DNA from: an uncultured Bacteroidota bacterium
GTDB lineage: Bacteria; Bacteroidota; Bacteroidia; Bacteroidales; SZUA-534
NCBI GenBank assembly: GCA_946186925.1
Contig: CAMHPA010000003.1
Location: forward strand, 35,330 to 99,329
Direction: 5' to 3'
Length of the DNA: 64,000 bases
Below are positions 25,297-33,124 of the stretch, piece after piece. How positions within the stretch are numbered: position 1 is the stretch's first letter; every line of letters begins with the position of its first letter. The position numbers were made by a program, and so were the translations under genes. The notes under the pieces are model-generated. The model ran no database searches, had not been told where the DNA came from, and saw only the letters and a program-made list of their open reading frames with translations.

Positions 25297-26247
25297 ATGA
25301 AAACAGTTGTTCTCGACGGCTATTGCCTGAACCCTGGCGACCTTGACTGGTCTGTTTTTGAGCCGATTGGCCCGATTACGGTTTACGACCGCACACCCGC
25401 CGCACTCACCGTTGAGCGCTCGAAAGACGCCGACGCGCTGCTCACCAACAAAACGGTCCTGACGGCCGAGAATATGTCGCAAATGCCTAATCTTAAATAT
25501 GTTGGCGTGCTGGCCACAGGCTACAACGTTGTTGATTTACAGTATGCCGCAAGCCGCGGAATTGTGGTTACCAACATTCCCGCCTACAGCACCGCGTCGG
25601 TGGCGCAAATGGTTTTCGCTCACATACTTAACCTTACCAACTCGGTCGAGCACCACTCGCAACTTGTGCGTGGCGGCGCCTGGTCGGGCAGCGTCGATTT
25701 CTGCTTTTGGGACCGTCCGCAGGTTGAGTTGGCGGGCAAAACCATTGGCCTTGTGGGGCTCGGCAACACGGGAATGGCCACGGCGCACATTGCTTTGGCT
25801 TTCGGAATGAAGGTGATTGCCGTGACAAGCAAGCAGAATTTGCCCGACGGCATTAAAAGTGTGTCGTACAGCGATTTGTGGGCGCAAAGCGATATTGTGA
25901 GCCTGCACTGTCCGCTTTCCGACAACACCCGCCACCTGATAAACGCCGCCGTGCTTGCGCAAATGAAATCGTCGGCCATACTGATAAACACAGGTCGCGG
26001 CCCGCTTGTTGATGAGCGGGCCCTTGCCGACGCTCTCAACCGTGGACGCATTGCCGCCGCAGCCGTCGATGTGCTATCCACCGAGCCGCCTGCAGCCGAC
26101 AATCCGCTGCTCACCGCCCGCAACTGCCAAATCACGCCGCACATTGCGTGGGCCACCTTCGAAGCCCGCCAGCGCCTAATGGACATTGCCGTTGGTAACC
26201 TTAAGGCTTTTGCTGATGGCAAGCCGGTGAATGTGGTGAAGGGGTAG
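25297..26247 (+). CDS. D-2-hydroxyacid dehydrogenase (glycerate dehydrogenase-like)
   Basis: 316 residues, a typical length for the NAD-dependent D-isomer 2-hydroxyacid dehydrogenases. The nucleotide-binding loop is GLVGLGNTG (residues 151-159). The catalytic residues are visible as Arg234 (NTGRGPLVDE), Glu263 (STEPP) and His282 (TPHIAW). The closest families are glycerate dehydrogenase/hydroxypyruvate reductase (HprA) and phosphoglycerate dehydrogenase without the ACT domain; the substrate cannot be fixed from sequence alone. A near-perfect -7 element (CATATTTG, 25271-25278) ends 18 nt before the ATG. It is a single-gene unit ended by a strong terminator. Confidence 0.9.
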   Translation: MKTVVLDGYCLNPGDLDWSVFEPIGPITVYDRTPAALTVERSKDADALLTNKTVLTAENMSQMPNLKYVGVLATGYNVVDLQYAASRGIVVTNIPAYSTASVAQMVFAHILNLTNSVEHHSQLVRGGAWSGSVDFCFWDRPQVELAGKTIGLVGLGNTGMATAHIALAFGMKVIAVTSKQNLPDGIKSVSYSDLWAQSDIVSLHCPLSDNTRHLINAAVLAQMKSSAILINTGRGPLVDERALADALNRGRIAAAAVDVLSTEPPAADNPLLTARNCQITPHIAWATFEARQRLMDIAVGNLKAFADGKPVNVVKG

Positions 26248-26254
26248 ATACCAA

Positions 26255-26291
26255 AAACGCCGCACCTTGTAAAGATGCGGCGTTTGTTTTG
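26255..26291 (+). terminator. Bidirectional terminator between convergent genes
   Basis: AAACGCCGCA (26255-26264) pairs perfectly with TGCGGCGTTT (26276-26285) around an 11-nt loop, followed by GTTTTG. On the minus strand the A-run before the stem gives TTTTTGG, so it can also serve the convergent CotH gene, though that gene ends just after it. Confidence 0.85.
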
Positions 26292-26303
26292 TGTTTCAGT
26301 GTA

Positions 26304-28256
26304 TTATGATTTACGTTTTCTACGTTTTTCCAAATCCGATTTCAGCCATTCGAGCCGCTTGCTCACGAACTCTTTAATCCACGCCACTTCTTCGCTGTAG
26401 GTGCGGTGCGGTGTTTGTGCGCCGCCCAAGCCGAAGCTAGCGTCAAATCCGCCGAACATTGCGGAATCCATCCCGGGCATCGGGAAAGGGAACGCGCCAA
26501 AACCGCCAGCCGAGTCCATTCCCGGCATCGGGAAGGGGAACGCGCCAAAGCCACCGGCCGAGTCCATACCAGGCATCGGGAACGGGAAACCGCCGAAGCC
26601 ACCTGACGAGTCCATTCCGGGCATTGGGAAAGGGAATGCGCCAAAACCGCCGGCCGAATCCATCCCGGGCATCGGGAAGGGGAACGCGCCAAAGCCGCCG
26701 GCCGAGTCAAATTCCGGCATCGGAAAACCGCCAACACCCATATCTTCAAGGTCTTCCATAGTGAAACTCATTGCCGTCGGGTCGCTCAAATCGAACCCCG
26801 GATTGGTGTAGTAATTCACCGTGTCGACCGAAACCGAGAGCGCTAGTTGCGCGGCCACAGAGTCGATGTGAGCCATAATGGTGGACGAATCGGCAATCAT
26901 CGCATCAATCTTTTTCAGCAGAAGGCCGGTGAATTCGGGGTCGAGCATCATCCGGTCGAACCAGTCGGCTTTGGCAATGTGGTAGCCTTCGGGTTGGTTG
27001 TAGAAAGCCATATCGTTCTCGCCGCCGAAGCCCATCGCCAGTCCGCCCAGACCGCCTTCGTTGCCAAACGGATTGCCGCCAAAGGCAAGGTCGAAATCCC
27101 AAATCGGGCCCATCCTGATGATGCCGTCCGCCATAATGTGGCAGAAGCAGCTTGTGAACATATTGCCATCGTAATCCTTGCTTAACTCTTTGATTAGCAG
27201 CCAATCAACAAAACTTTCAACGTCGATTAGCGTTTTGTAGCCCGTTTCGGGATTCAGAAAATCGGGGCCGTAGAGCGTGTTCTCGAAGCGGTCGAGAATC
27301 TTTTTCACATCGGCAATCACGTCAGGGTCGCTTTCTTTCTTGCCTTTCAGCGATATGTCCTTAATGTTGAAGAAGTTACCGGTTTTTGCACCGATAATGT
27401 CGCCACGTCCGGCTTTGCGGTCGGCTTCAATCAGATAGTCGCCCGGAACGCGCTCTTTGGTGGTTTTGGCCTGCTCGCAGAGATAGTAGTTGCCGCAATG
27501 AACGCCGTTCAGCACCAGCTCAACGTGCTGTCCGTGTGGCGTCCAGTCGAGATTGGTGTAGTTTTGGCCCAGATAGTTGGCCAGCTCGTTTCGCATCAGC
27601 GACGGGTCGTAGAAATTGGCCAGCAGGCACCAGCGTTTGCCTTTCGGCATCCCCAAAAGGGCGCTTTTCTTCTTCAGTTTCAGCGCATAAGGCCGTTTCA
27701 CCTTGACCGACCACGTTGAGTTGCCGCGCCCTTTCACCTGCGCGTCGGGCTGCGTTGTGTGAAAGTCGATTTGGCCGTTGGCACGATAGATTGTAACCTG
27801 TGTGCTGTCCATCCATTCGCGCTTGCTAGTTATTGGTTTTGAGCCCTTTGTGTTGATGCAAACCACCGGCAGGCCGCTGTTGAACACCATCACCGTGTAG
27901 GTGTGGACGGCGTTTTTGGCCACCACTTTGTATTGCACCGGCTCGCTGAAATCAATCAGACTTTTGCCGCTTGTCTGCAGCGCGTCGTCAACAAAAACTT
28001 TGGCTTTCGCCGATGTTGTGAATGTTGGTTTTAGTTTGAAATCAATAAGATACGGAACCAAAATTTTTATTGTGTCGCTCGATATGGTGGCTTCATAGTC
28101 GCTCAGCAGATTTTTATTGTCGGCTCTCAACAAATTGAAAGTCAGTAGCTGATTGTTGTTAGTGTGTTTTTCGGCGGTCGCGGCCGATGTTGGAAGGCAG
28201 CGGCTCACAATGAGCACCGCCACAAGCAGTTTTTGCAATGTCCGTTTATTTTGCAT
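26304..28256 (-). CDS. Secreted CotH-kinase family protein with 16-residue repeats
   Basis: 650 residues with a Sec signal peptide (LLVAVLIVSRCLPTSA). A small Ig-like N-terminal domain (about 40-125) is followed by a CotH domain from about 130: GRGNSTWS, LKLKKKSALLGMPKGKRWCL, DPSLMRNELA, GNYYLCEQ and GPIWDFDLAFGG are family hallmarks. CotH proteins are atypical kinases with protein-kinase-like folds that phosphorylate secreted proteins; the Asp in WDFD is in the expected metal-binding motif. Between the CotH domain and the C-terminal helix (EEVAWIKEFVSKRLEWL) sits an insertion of five perfect-length 16-residue repeats (DSAGGFGAFPFPMPG type). The gene stands alone and converges on the dehydrogenase. 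The true substrate is unknown. Confidence 0.88.
   Translation of the reverse strand: MQNKRTLQKLLVAVLIVSRCLPTSAATAEKHTNNNQLLTFNLLRADNKNLLSDYEATISSDTIKILVPYLIDFKLKPTFTTSAKAKVFVDDALQTSGKSLIDFSEPVQYKVVAKNAVHTYTVMVFNSGLPVVCINTKGSKPITSKREWMDSTQVTIYRANGQIDFHTTQPDAQVKGRGNSTWSVKVKRPYALKLKKKSALLGMPKGKRWCLLANFYDPSLMRNELANYLGQNYTNLDWTPHGQHVELVLNGVHCGNYYLCEQAKTTKERVPGDYLIEADRKAGRGDIIGAKTGNFFNIKDISLKGKKESDPDVIADVKKILDRFENTLYGPDFLNPETGYKTLIDVESFVDWLLIKELSKDYDGNMFTSCFCHIMADGIIRMGPIWDFDLAFGGNPFGNEGGLGGLAMGFGGENDMAFYNQPEGYHIAKADWFDRMMLDPEFTGLLLKKIDAMIADSSTIMAHIDSVAAQLALSVSVDTVNYYTNPGFDLSDPTAMSFTMEDLEDMGVGGFPMPEFDSAGGFGAFPFPMPGMDSAGGFGAFPFPMPGMDSSGGFGGFPFPMPGMDSAGGFGAFPFPMPGMDSAGGFGAFPFPMPGMDSAMFGGFDASFGLGGAQTPHRTYSEEVAWIKEFVSKRLEWLKSDLEKRRKRKS
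26472..26711 (-). repeat. Five 48-bp in-frame repeats inside the CotH gene
   Basis: Five consecutive 48-nt units encode [FM]DS[AS]GGFG[AG]FPFPMPG. All keep the length of 16 residues. The third unit differs most (DSSGGFGGF). A partial sixth unit (MDSAMFGGF) follows. The repeats are proline-, glycine- and phenylalanine-rich and should be flexible. Copy number is likely variable by slippage. Confidence 0.95.
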
Positions 28257-28326
28257 AATTAATTGTTAATTCGACAATTATAGTTTCAAAATTGACGCTG
28301 CAAATGTCGGATTTTTCGTTTCCAAA

Positions 28327-28334
28327 CAAAATTA
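28327..28334 (-). promoter_or_regulatory. Possible -7 promoter element of the CotH gene
   Basis: TAATTTTG on the minus strand matches TAnnTTTG and ends 70 nt before the ATG. No -33 TTTG is at the expected distance, so the call rests on one element. Confidence 0.35.
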
Positions 28335-28514
28335 TGTTCGATATTCAACTCAACTTTGCCGCCAATCGGTTGTTTTCGGTGGAAAATCCGAAAAATGGGC
28401 GTTTTTTGTGGATGATTATACTTGTTGCCTGCCTAAATGTCTTTTAATCAGTCTAATATTTTATAATTGAAAGACATCGGCAAAAGAACAGTTTTTTGCC
28501 TATTATTTCAATAA

Positions 28515-30074
28515 TTATCTTTTCGGCGAAAGCGTGATTAGCGGCACCATTATCTCGTCCATACTTATGCCGCCGTGCTGGAAGGTGTTCCGGTAGTACT
28601 GCACATAATAATTATAGTTGTTGGGGTAAGCGAAGAAATCGGTGTTAGTGGCGAAAATGTATGACGTACTGACGTTTATGCGCGGCAGATGAATTGTCTG
28701 TGGGTTGCGTATTTCGTACACTTCGCGTGGGTTGTAGTCTAGATTGCGGCCTTGTTTGTAGCGTAGGTTCGACGTCACATTCCGTTCGCCAATGACCTTG
28801 ATGGGGTTGGTGACGCGAATGGTGCCATGGTCGGTGGTCAGGACAATTTTGACGTTTTTCGAAGCCAGTGCGCGCATCAGTTCGAAGAGCGAACTGTGTT
28901 CAAACCACGATTTGGTAATGCTGCGATACGATTTTTCATCGGCGGCCAGTTCACGAATCATCTGCGACTCGGTACGTGCGTGCGACAACATATCCACAAA
29001 GTTGATTATCAGTACAGAAAGCTGATTGTGCATGATCTCATTCAGATCGTTGGCAAGTTTCTGGCTTTTTTCTGCGTTGTGAATCTTGTCGTAGAAAAGG
29101 CTTGCCTTGACACCCATTCTATCGAGCTGTTTCTGAAGTAGCTCTCGTTCAAAATTGTTTTTTGCACCGTCTTCGTCTTCATTAACCCAAAGGTCGGGGT
29201 GCAGTTTTTCAATTTCCGACGGCATCAGCCCTGCAAACATAGCGTTACGCGCAAACTGCGTAGCTGTTGGCAGAATGCTGAACATAATGTCTTCATCGTC
29301 AATATTATAGTAAGGTGCAATCATTGGTTCGATGCACTTCCACTGGTCGAATCGCAGGTTGTCGATAACCACAACAACCACATGCTCGCCATTCGTCAAA
29401 GCGGGGAAAACCTTGTGTTTGAATGCGTTGGGCGATAAAATGGGAGCTTCGCTGCTACGGTTGGCAAACCACGACTCATAGTTGGTTATGATGTAGCGCA
29501 CAAAACGTTTGTCGGCTTCGCTTTTCTGCATTTGCAGGATTTGCTCCATACTGCTGACTCCATTCTTTTGCAGTTCTAACGTCCAGAACGCCAGTTTTTT
29601 ATGAATGGTTTTCCAATCGTCGGCGGTGGATGCGTTGTTTATCTCAACGCCCAGCTCGTTGAATTGAGACTGGTAGTTCATCGTAGTCTTCTCGCTGACG
29701 AGTCTTCGCTGATCTGTTATCTTCTTGATAGTCATTAGAATCTGCATTGGATTGACGGGCTTGATCAGGTAGTCGGCAATCTGCGACCCGATGGCTTCGT
29801 CCATAATGAATTCCTCTTCGCTTTTTGTTATCATTATGATTGGTAGTGAGTTGCGGATCTTTTTGATTTGAGCCAGCGTTTCCAATCCGTTCAGTCCAGG
29901 CATATTCTCGTCGAGAAAAACCATGTCGTACTGGTTGTGCGAAACCATAGAAATGGCATCGGTGCCATTATTTATTGTATCTACTTTACAACCTTTTGAT
30001 TCTAAAAAAATTATGTGCGGCTTGAGCAAATCAATCTCATCGTCAACCCAAAGAATGCTGATTTCTTTCTGCAT
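28515..30074 (-). CDS. porX: PorX-type response regulator with PglZ domain
   Basis: 519 residues from the ATG at 30074 (an upstream in-frame ATG at 30170 would add 32 residues not typical of the family). Residues 1-125 are a CheY-like receiver with Asp11/Asp12, phospho-acceptor Asp55 (FLDENMPG), Thr83 and Lys105. From about 200 to the end is a PglZ domain of the alkaline phosphatase superfamily (VVVIDNLRFDQW, NFVDMLSH, TTDHGTIRV). In Porphyromonas and Flavobacterium this architecture is PorX, the response regulator that with PorY controls type IX secretion. The two T9SS cargo genes in this same window make that assignment fitting. No partner kinase gene is adjacent. It is divergent from the SRP RNA gene. 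Confidence 0.92.
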   Translation of the reverse strand: MQKEISILWVDDEIDLLKPHIIFLESKGCKVDTINNGTDAISMVSHNQYDMVFLDENMPGLNGLETLAQIKKIRNSLPIIMITKSEEEFIMDEAIGSQIADYLIKPVNPMQILMTIKKITDQRRLVSEKTTMNYQSQFNELGVEINNASTADDWKTIHKKLAFWTLELQKNGVSSMEQILQMQKSEADKRFVRYIITNYESWFANRSSEAPILSPNAFKHKVFPALTNGEHVVVVVIDNLRFDQWKCIEPMIAPYYNIDDEDIMFSILPTATQFARNAMFAGLMPSEIEKLHPDLWVNEDEDGAKNNFERELLQKQLDRMGVKASLFYDKIHNAEKSQKLANDLNEIMHNQLSVLIINFVDMLSHARTESQMIRELAADEKSYRSITKSWFEHSSLFELMRALASKNVKIVLTTDHGTIRVTNPIKVIGERNVTSNLRYKQGRNLDYNPREVYEIRNPQTIHLPRINVSTSYIFATNTDFFAYPNNYNYYVQYYRNTFQHGGISMDEIMVPLITLSPKR

Positions 30075-30151
30075 GGCAAATGTTTTTATGAGAACGAAAA
30101 TACATTTTAATTGTTGCGCGGCAACGGGTGCAGGATGAAAAATTTGGGTAA

Positions 30152-30159
30152 CAAAACTA
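30152..30159 (-). promoter_or_regulatory. Possible -7 promoter element of porX
   Basis: TAGTTTTG on the minus strand matches TAnnTTTG and ends 77 nt before the porX ATG. It lies one base from the -33 element of the divergent SRP RNA promoter, so the two promoters would be back to back. No -33 box is seen for this direction. Confidence 0.4.
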
Positions 30160-30160
30160 A

Positions 30161-30191
30161 TTTGCACCAAACCAAATTATTTCTACTTTTG
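30161..30191 (+). promoter_or_regulatory. Complete Bacteroidetes promoter of the SRP RNA gene
   Basis: TTTG (30161-30164), a 19-nt spacer and TACTTTTG (30184-30191) give the full TTTG-N19-TAnnTTTG form. It places the start of transcription about at the first base of the SRP RNA (30196). The tRNA-Pro promoter has the same spacing. Confidence 0.85.
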
Positions 30192-30195
30192 CCGC

Positions 30196-30299
30196 GGGTA
30201 AGTCTTATACGACCAGCTCCTGCTGAACTCCCCCAGGTCTGGAAGGAAGCAAGGGTAGGCGGTTGTAGCGGTGCGATATAAGTTGCTTACCCTTTTTTT
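30196..30299 (+). ncRNA. ffs: Signal recognition particle RNA (bacterial small type)
   Basis: The conserved apical domain is clear: CAGGTCTGGAAGGAAGCA (30254-30271), containing the Ffh-binding asymmetric loop and the GGAA tetraloop. The ends pair as GGGTAAG (30196-30202) with CTTACCC (30286-30292), then TTTTTTT. The length of about 97-104 nt fits the 4.5S-like RNA without the Alu domain. The RNA scaffolds Ffh for co-translational targeting of membrane and secreted proteins. It has its own promoter and terminates by its own closing stem and T-run. Confidence 0.94.
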
Positions 30300-30307
30300 A
30301 TGCGCGA

Positions 30308-31024
30308 ATGAATTGCAAATCATATACGCTTGAAGATGTTGGGGAAATTGTCGTCCGCAAGCACCATCAGGCACACCGAATCTCAATCAAACTCAGACCT
30401 GGACAGCCGCCCGCGGTGGTGGTTCCGCGTTTTGCGACTTTCGATATGGGATACCGTTTCGCCCTTGAAAACCGCGAGTGGATTGCTAGTCATCTGCAGC
30501 AATTAGATGCAGCCTTAAAATCAAACGTTTACAACGAAGAGCGGCCGTTCAGCACGCGCTATCACACCGTTCGGTTCTGTCGATGCCAGACGCGCTGCGT
30601 GCAGGCTGTGAAGGCCGATGGCGGCTATGAAATGCGATTCCCTGCCGACACCGACTTCAGTTCGGCACAGGTTCAGCGGCAAATCCGTATGTTTCTGACA
30701 GAATTGCTGCGGCACGAAGCCAAAACCTATCTGCCCGACAGAGTGGCAAAATTGGCAGCCGTGCACGGATTCAGTTACAACCAACTGACAGTCAAGAATG
30801 TGTACACGCGTTGGGGCAGCTGCTCGGCACAGAACAACATCAATTTGAACATCTGCCTGATGACGCTGCCTGAATATTTGTCGGACTTTGTAATTTTGCA
30901 CGAACTTTGCCACACCGTTCACAAGAACCACGGACCGCAGTTCCACGCTCTACTCGACTCGCTGGTTGGCGGAAACGAGAAACGCTTTGATAAAGAATTG
31001 AATAAGTATAAGATACAGATATAA
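30308..31024 (+). CDS. YgjP-type zinc metallopeptidase (DUF45)
   Basis: 238 residues. The signature is RWGSC (168-172) followed by the zinc motif HELCH (His198, Glu199, His202) and a downstream HKNHGPQF (His205, His208), all standard for the YgjP/SprT-like metallopeptidase family. The substrates of the family are not known. The gene begins 9 nt after the SRP RNA T-run and ends 12 nt before pepT, so it likely forms an operon with pepT. No separate promoter is visible, so expression may depend on readthrough of the SRP RNA terminator. Confidence 0.88.
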   Translation: MNCKSYTLEDVGEIVVRKHHQAHRISIKLRPGQPPAVVVPRFATFDMGYRFALENREWIASHLQQLDAALKSNVYNEERPFSTRYHTVRFCRCQTRCVQAVKADGGYEMRFPADTDFSSAQVQRQIRMFLTELLRHEAKTYLPDRVAKLAAVHGFSYNQLTVKNVYTRWGSCSAQNNINLNICLMTLPEYLSDFVILHELCHTVHKNHGPQFHALLDSLVGGNEKRFDKELNKYKIQI

Positions 31025-31036
31025 GACGCAACGATT

Positions 31037-32266
31037 ATGAAAAAGATTGCCGAAAGATTTATGCGCTATGCGCGGATTGACACTCAGTCGGATGAGCGCT
31101 CGACAACGTGTCCGAGCACTGCCAAGCAGTTCAATCTGATTAAATCGCTGGCCGACGAACTTAACTTTTTGGGACTCACAAAGATAGATATTGATGGCAA
31201 CGGCTATCTGTTCGCCACCATCCCGTCGAACGTGCCGTATACCGTGCCCGCCATTGGGTTCATCGCACACATCGATGTCAGCCCCGACGCACCTTCGGAA
31301 AATGTTAATCCGCAGATTATCAGCAATTACGATGGCGGCGACATTGTTCTGAACGAAGCGCAGAACATTGTAATGTCGCCCGCCGATTTCCCCGAATTGC
31401 GCAATTATATTGGCCAGGACATCATCACGTCGGACGGCACCACGCTTTTGGGCGCCGATGACAAGGCTGGCGTTGCGGCAATTATGCAAATGGCTGAATA
31501 TGTGCAGAATAATCCCGATTTCAAGCACGGCCCGATAAAAATAGCCTTCACACCCGACGAAGAGATTGGCCGCGGTGCCAACTTGTTCGATGTGAAGCAG
31601 TTTGGTGCCGATTTCGCCTACACTGTCGATGGTGGCGGCATTGGCGAGATTGAATATGAGAATTTCAACGCCGCTTACGCGAAAATCACCGTCACGGGCA
31701 AGAGCGTTCACCCAGGCAGCGCAAAAGACAAAATGGTGAACGCCACGCTGCTTATTAGTCGCATAATCGGTTCTGTGCCAATTAGTTCCACGCCGCGTTA
31801 CACCGACGGCTATCAGGGATTCTTCCACTTTTTCAAGGTTGAAGGCGATGTTGAGCGTGCCAGCGCCGAAGTGCTCATCCGCGACCACGACGCCAATCTG
31901 TTCGAGCAAAAAAAGAAATGGCTAACCGACTCAGCCGCAGCACTTTGCAAGGAATACGGCGGCGACTACATCAAGGTTGAAATTACCGACCAGTACCGCA
32001 ATATGCGCGAGATGATTGAGCCGCATATGCACATTGTTGACACGGCCGTTGAAGCAATGCGCCAAATCGGCATTGAGCCCAAAGTGCAGCCCATCCGCGG
32101 CGGCACCGACGGCGCACGCCTATCTTATATGGGTCTGCCCACGCCGAACCTGTTCGCTGGCGGTCACAACTTCCACAGCCGCTTTGAGTTTGTGCCAATC
32201 GAGAGTATGGAAAAGTCGTCGGAAACAATTTTGAAGATTTTGGAATTGTACGCGCGGGAGAAATAA
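31037..32266 (+). CDS. pepT: Peptidase T (tripeptide aminopeptidase)
   Basis: 409 residues, the normal length for the M20B family. Zinc ligands and catalytic residues are visible: His78 and Asp80 (AHIDVSPDAP), Asp141 (GADDKAG), Glu175/Glu176 (TPDEEIGRG), and a late His in GGHNFHSRFEF. The enzyme removes the N-terminal residue from tripeptides in the cytoplasm and suits a peptide-using organism. It follows the YgjP-type gene by 12 nt and is ended by a strong terminator. Confidence 0.95.
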   Translation: MKKIAERFMRYARIDTQSDERSTTCPSTAKQFNLIKSLADELNFLGLTKIDIDGNGYLFATIPSNVPYTVPAIGFIAHIDVSPDAPSENVNPQIISNYDGGDIVLNEAQNIVMSPADFPELRNYIGQDIITSDGTTLLGADDKAGVAAIMQMAEYVQNNPDFKHGPIKIAFTPDEEIGRGANLFDVKQFGADFAYTVDGGGIGEIEYENFNAAYAKITVTGKSVHPGSAKDKMVNATLLISRIIGSVPISSTPRYTDGYQGFFHFFKVEGDVERASAEVLIRDHDANLFEQKKKWLTDSAAALCKEYGGDYIKVEITDQYRNMREMIEPHMHIVDTAVEAMRQIGIEPKVQPIRGGTDGARLSYMGLPTPNLFAGGHNFHSRFEFVPIESMEKSSETILKILELYAREK

Positions 32267-32307
32267 ATCCGCGGCAATTCATCTGACAATCAATAAATTT
32301 GGAATAG

Positions 32308-32353
32308 CGGCAATCGGGAATTATTAAATTTAATCCCGATTGCCGTGTTTTTT
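32308..32353 (+). terminator. Terminator of pepT
   Basis: CGGCAATCGGGA (32308-32319) pairs perfectly with TCCCGATTGCCG (32334-32345), the inner AATT bases can extend the stem, and TGTTTTTT follows. Confidence 0.9.
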
Positions 32354-32387
32354 GCCCGCTCGCCTGTTTTTGGCAACTGAATTTTGT

Positions 32388-32395
32388 TAGTTTTG
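32388..32395 (+). promoter_or_regulatory. -7 promoter element of the frdCAB operon
   Basis: TAGTTTTG is a perfect TAnnTTTG element ending 38 nt before the frdC ATG. The nearest TTTG upstream (32369-32372) leaves a short spacer of 15 nt, so only the -7 part is convincing. Confidence 0.55.
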
Positions 32396-32433
32396 CAACA
32401 ATTTAACTGACATTTAATTAAAAAATTCAGACT

Positions 32434-33105
32434 ATGAGTAATTCTTGTTTGTCATCAATCGGAAAGAAACTGATAATGAGTATATCAGGTCTTTTCTTGA
32501 TTCTGTTTTTGCTGTTCCATATGTCGATGAATGTGGTGGCAATTTTTAGTGGTGAAGCATACAATGCAGTGTGCGAATTCCTTGGCGCCAACTGGTACGC
32601 GCTTGTCGGTACCGGCATTCTGGCATTGGGATTTGTGTTCCACATTGTCTATGCCTTCATCCTGAGTCTTCAGAACCGCAAGGCACGCGGCACTGAGCGT
32701 TACGCTTATCAGGAGAAACCCGCCGCAGTTGAGTGGGCATCGCAGAATATGCTGGTGCTCGGCAGCATTGTGTTTGTGGGCCTGATTCTTCACTTGAGCC
32801 AATTCTGGTACAAGATGCAGTTTGCCGAGATTGCAGGCATCACCAATCAGTATGGTGTTGCCGACGGCGCCGCTTGGATGCAGTACTACTTCGGCCAACT
32901 GCCTGTAGTCATCTGCTATCTGGTTTGGTTCGTGGCCATCTGGTTCCACCTGAGCCACGGCTTCTGGAGCGCTCTGCAGACCATTGGCTGGAACAACAAG
33001 GTTTGGATGGACCGCTGGAAATGCATCTCGAACATTTTTGCGACAGTCGTTATGCTCGGTTTCGCAGCAGTGGTTATCGCCGCTTACATTAAATCGCTTT
33101 GCTAA
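32434..33105 (+). CDS. frdC: Succinate dehydrogenase/fumarate reductase cytochrome b subunit
   Basis: 223 residues with five hydrophobic membrane segments (about 12-38, 54-80, 104-127, 156-180 and 198-220), as in the b558 family of diheme anchors. Histidines placed within these helices (His29, His70, His120, His172 and His175) are the candidates for ligating two b-type hemes. It anchors the flavoprotein and iron-sulfur subunits and exchanges electrons with menaquinone. It is the first gene of the operon, with frdA 19 nt downstream. In Bacteroidales this complex mainly reduces fumarate to succinate in anaerobic metabolism; direction cannot be told from sequence. Confidence 0.95.
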   Translation: MSNSCLSSIGKKLIMSISGLFLILFLLFHMSMNVVAIFSGEAYNAVCEFLGANWYALVGTGILALGFVFHIVYAFILSLQNRKARGTERYAYQEKPAAVEWASQNMLVLGSIVFVGLILHLSQFWYKMQFAEIAGITNQYGVADGAAWMQYYFGQLPVVICYLVWFVAIWFHLSHGFWSALQTIGWNNKVWMDRWKCISNIFATVVMLGFAAVVIAAYIKSLC

Positions 33106-33124
33106 CTATCTAATTTGAAATAAA

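Noticed and set aside
26472..26711. CRISPR-like regular repeats
   Set aside because: The 48-nt units are contiguous with no spacers and encode in-frame protein repeats in the CotH gene.
30950..31909. 319-codon minus-strand frame opposite pepT
   Set aside because: It is a shadow of pepT, whose zinc and catalytic motifs are intact.
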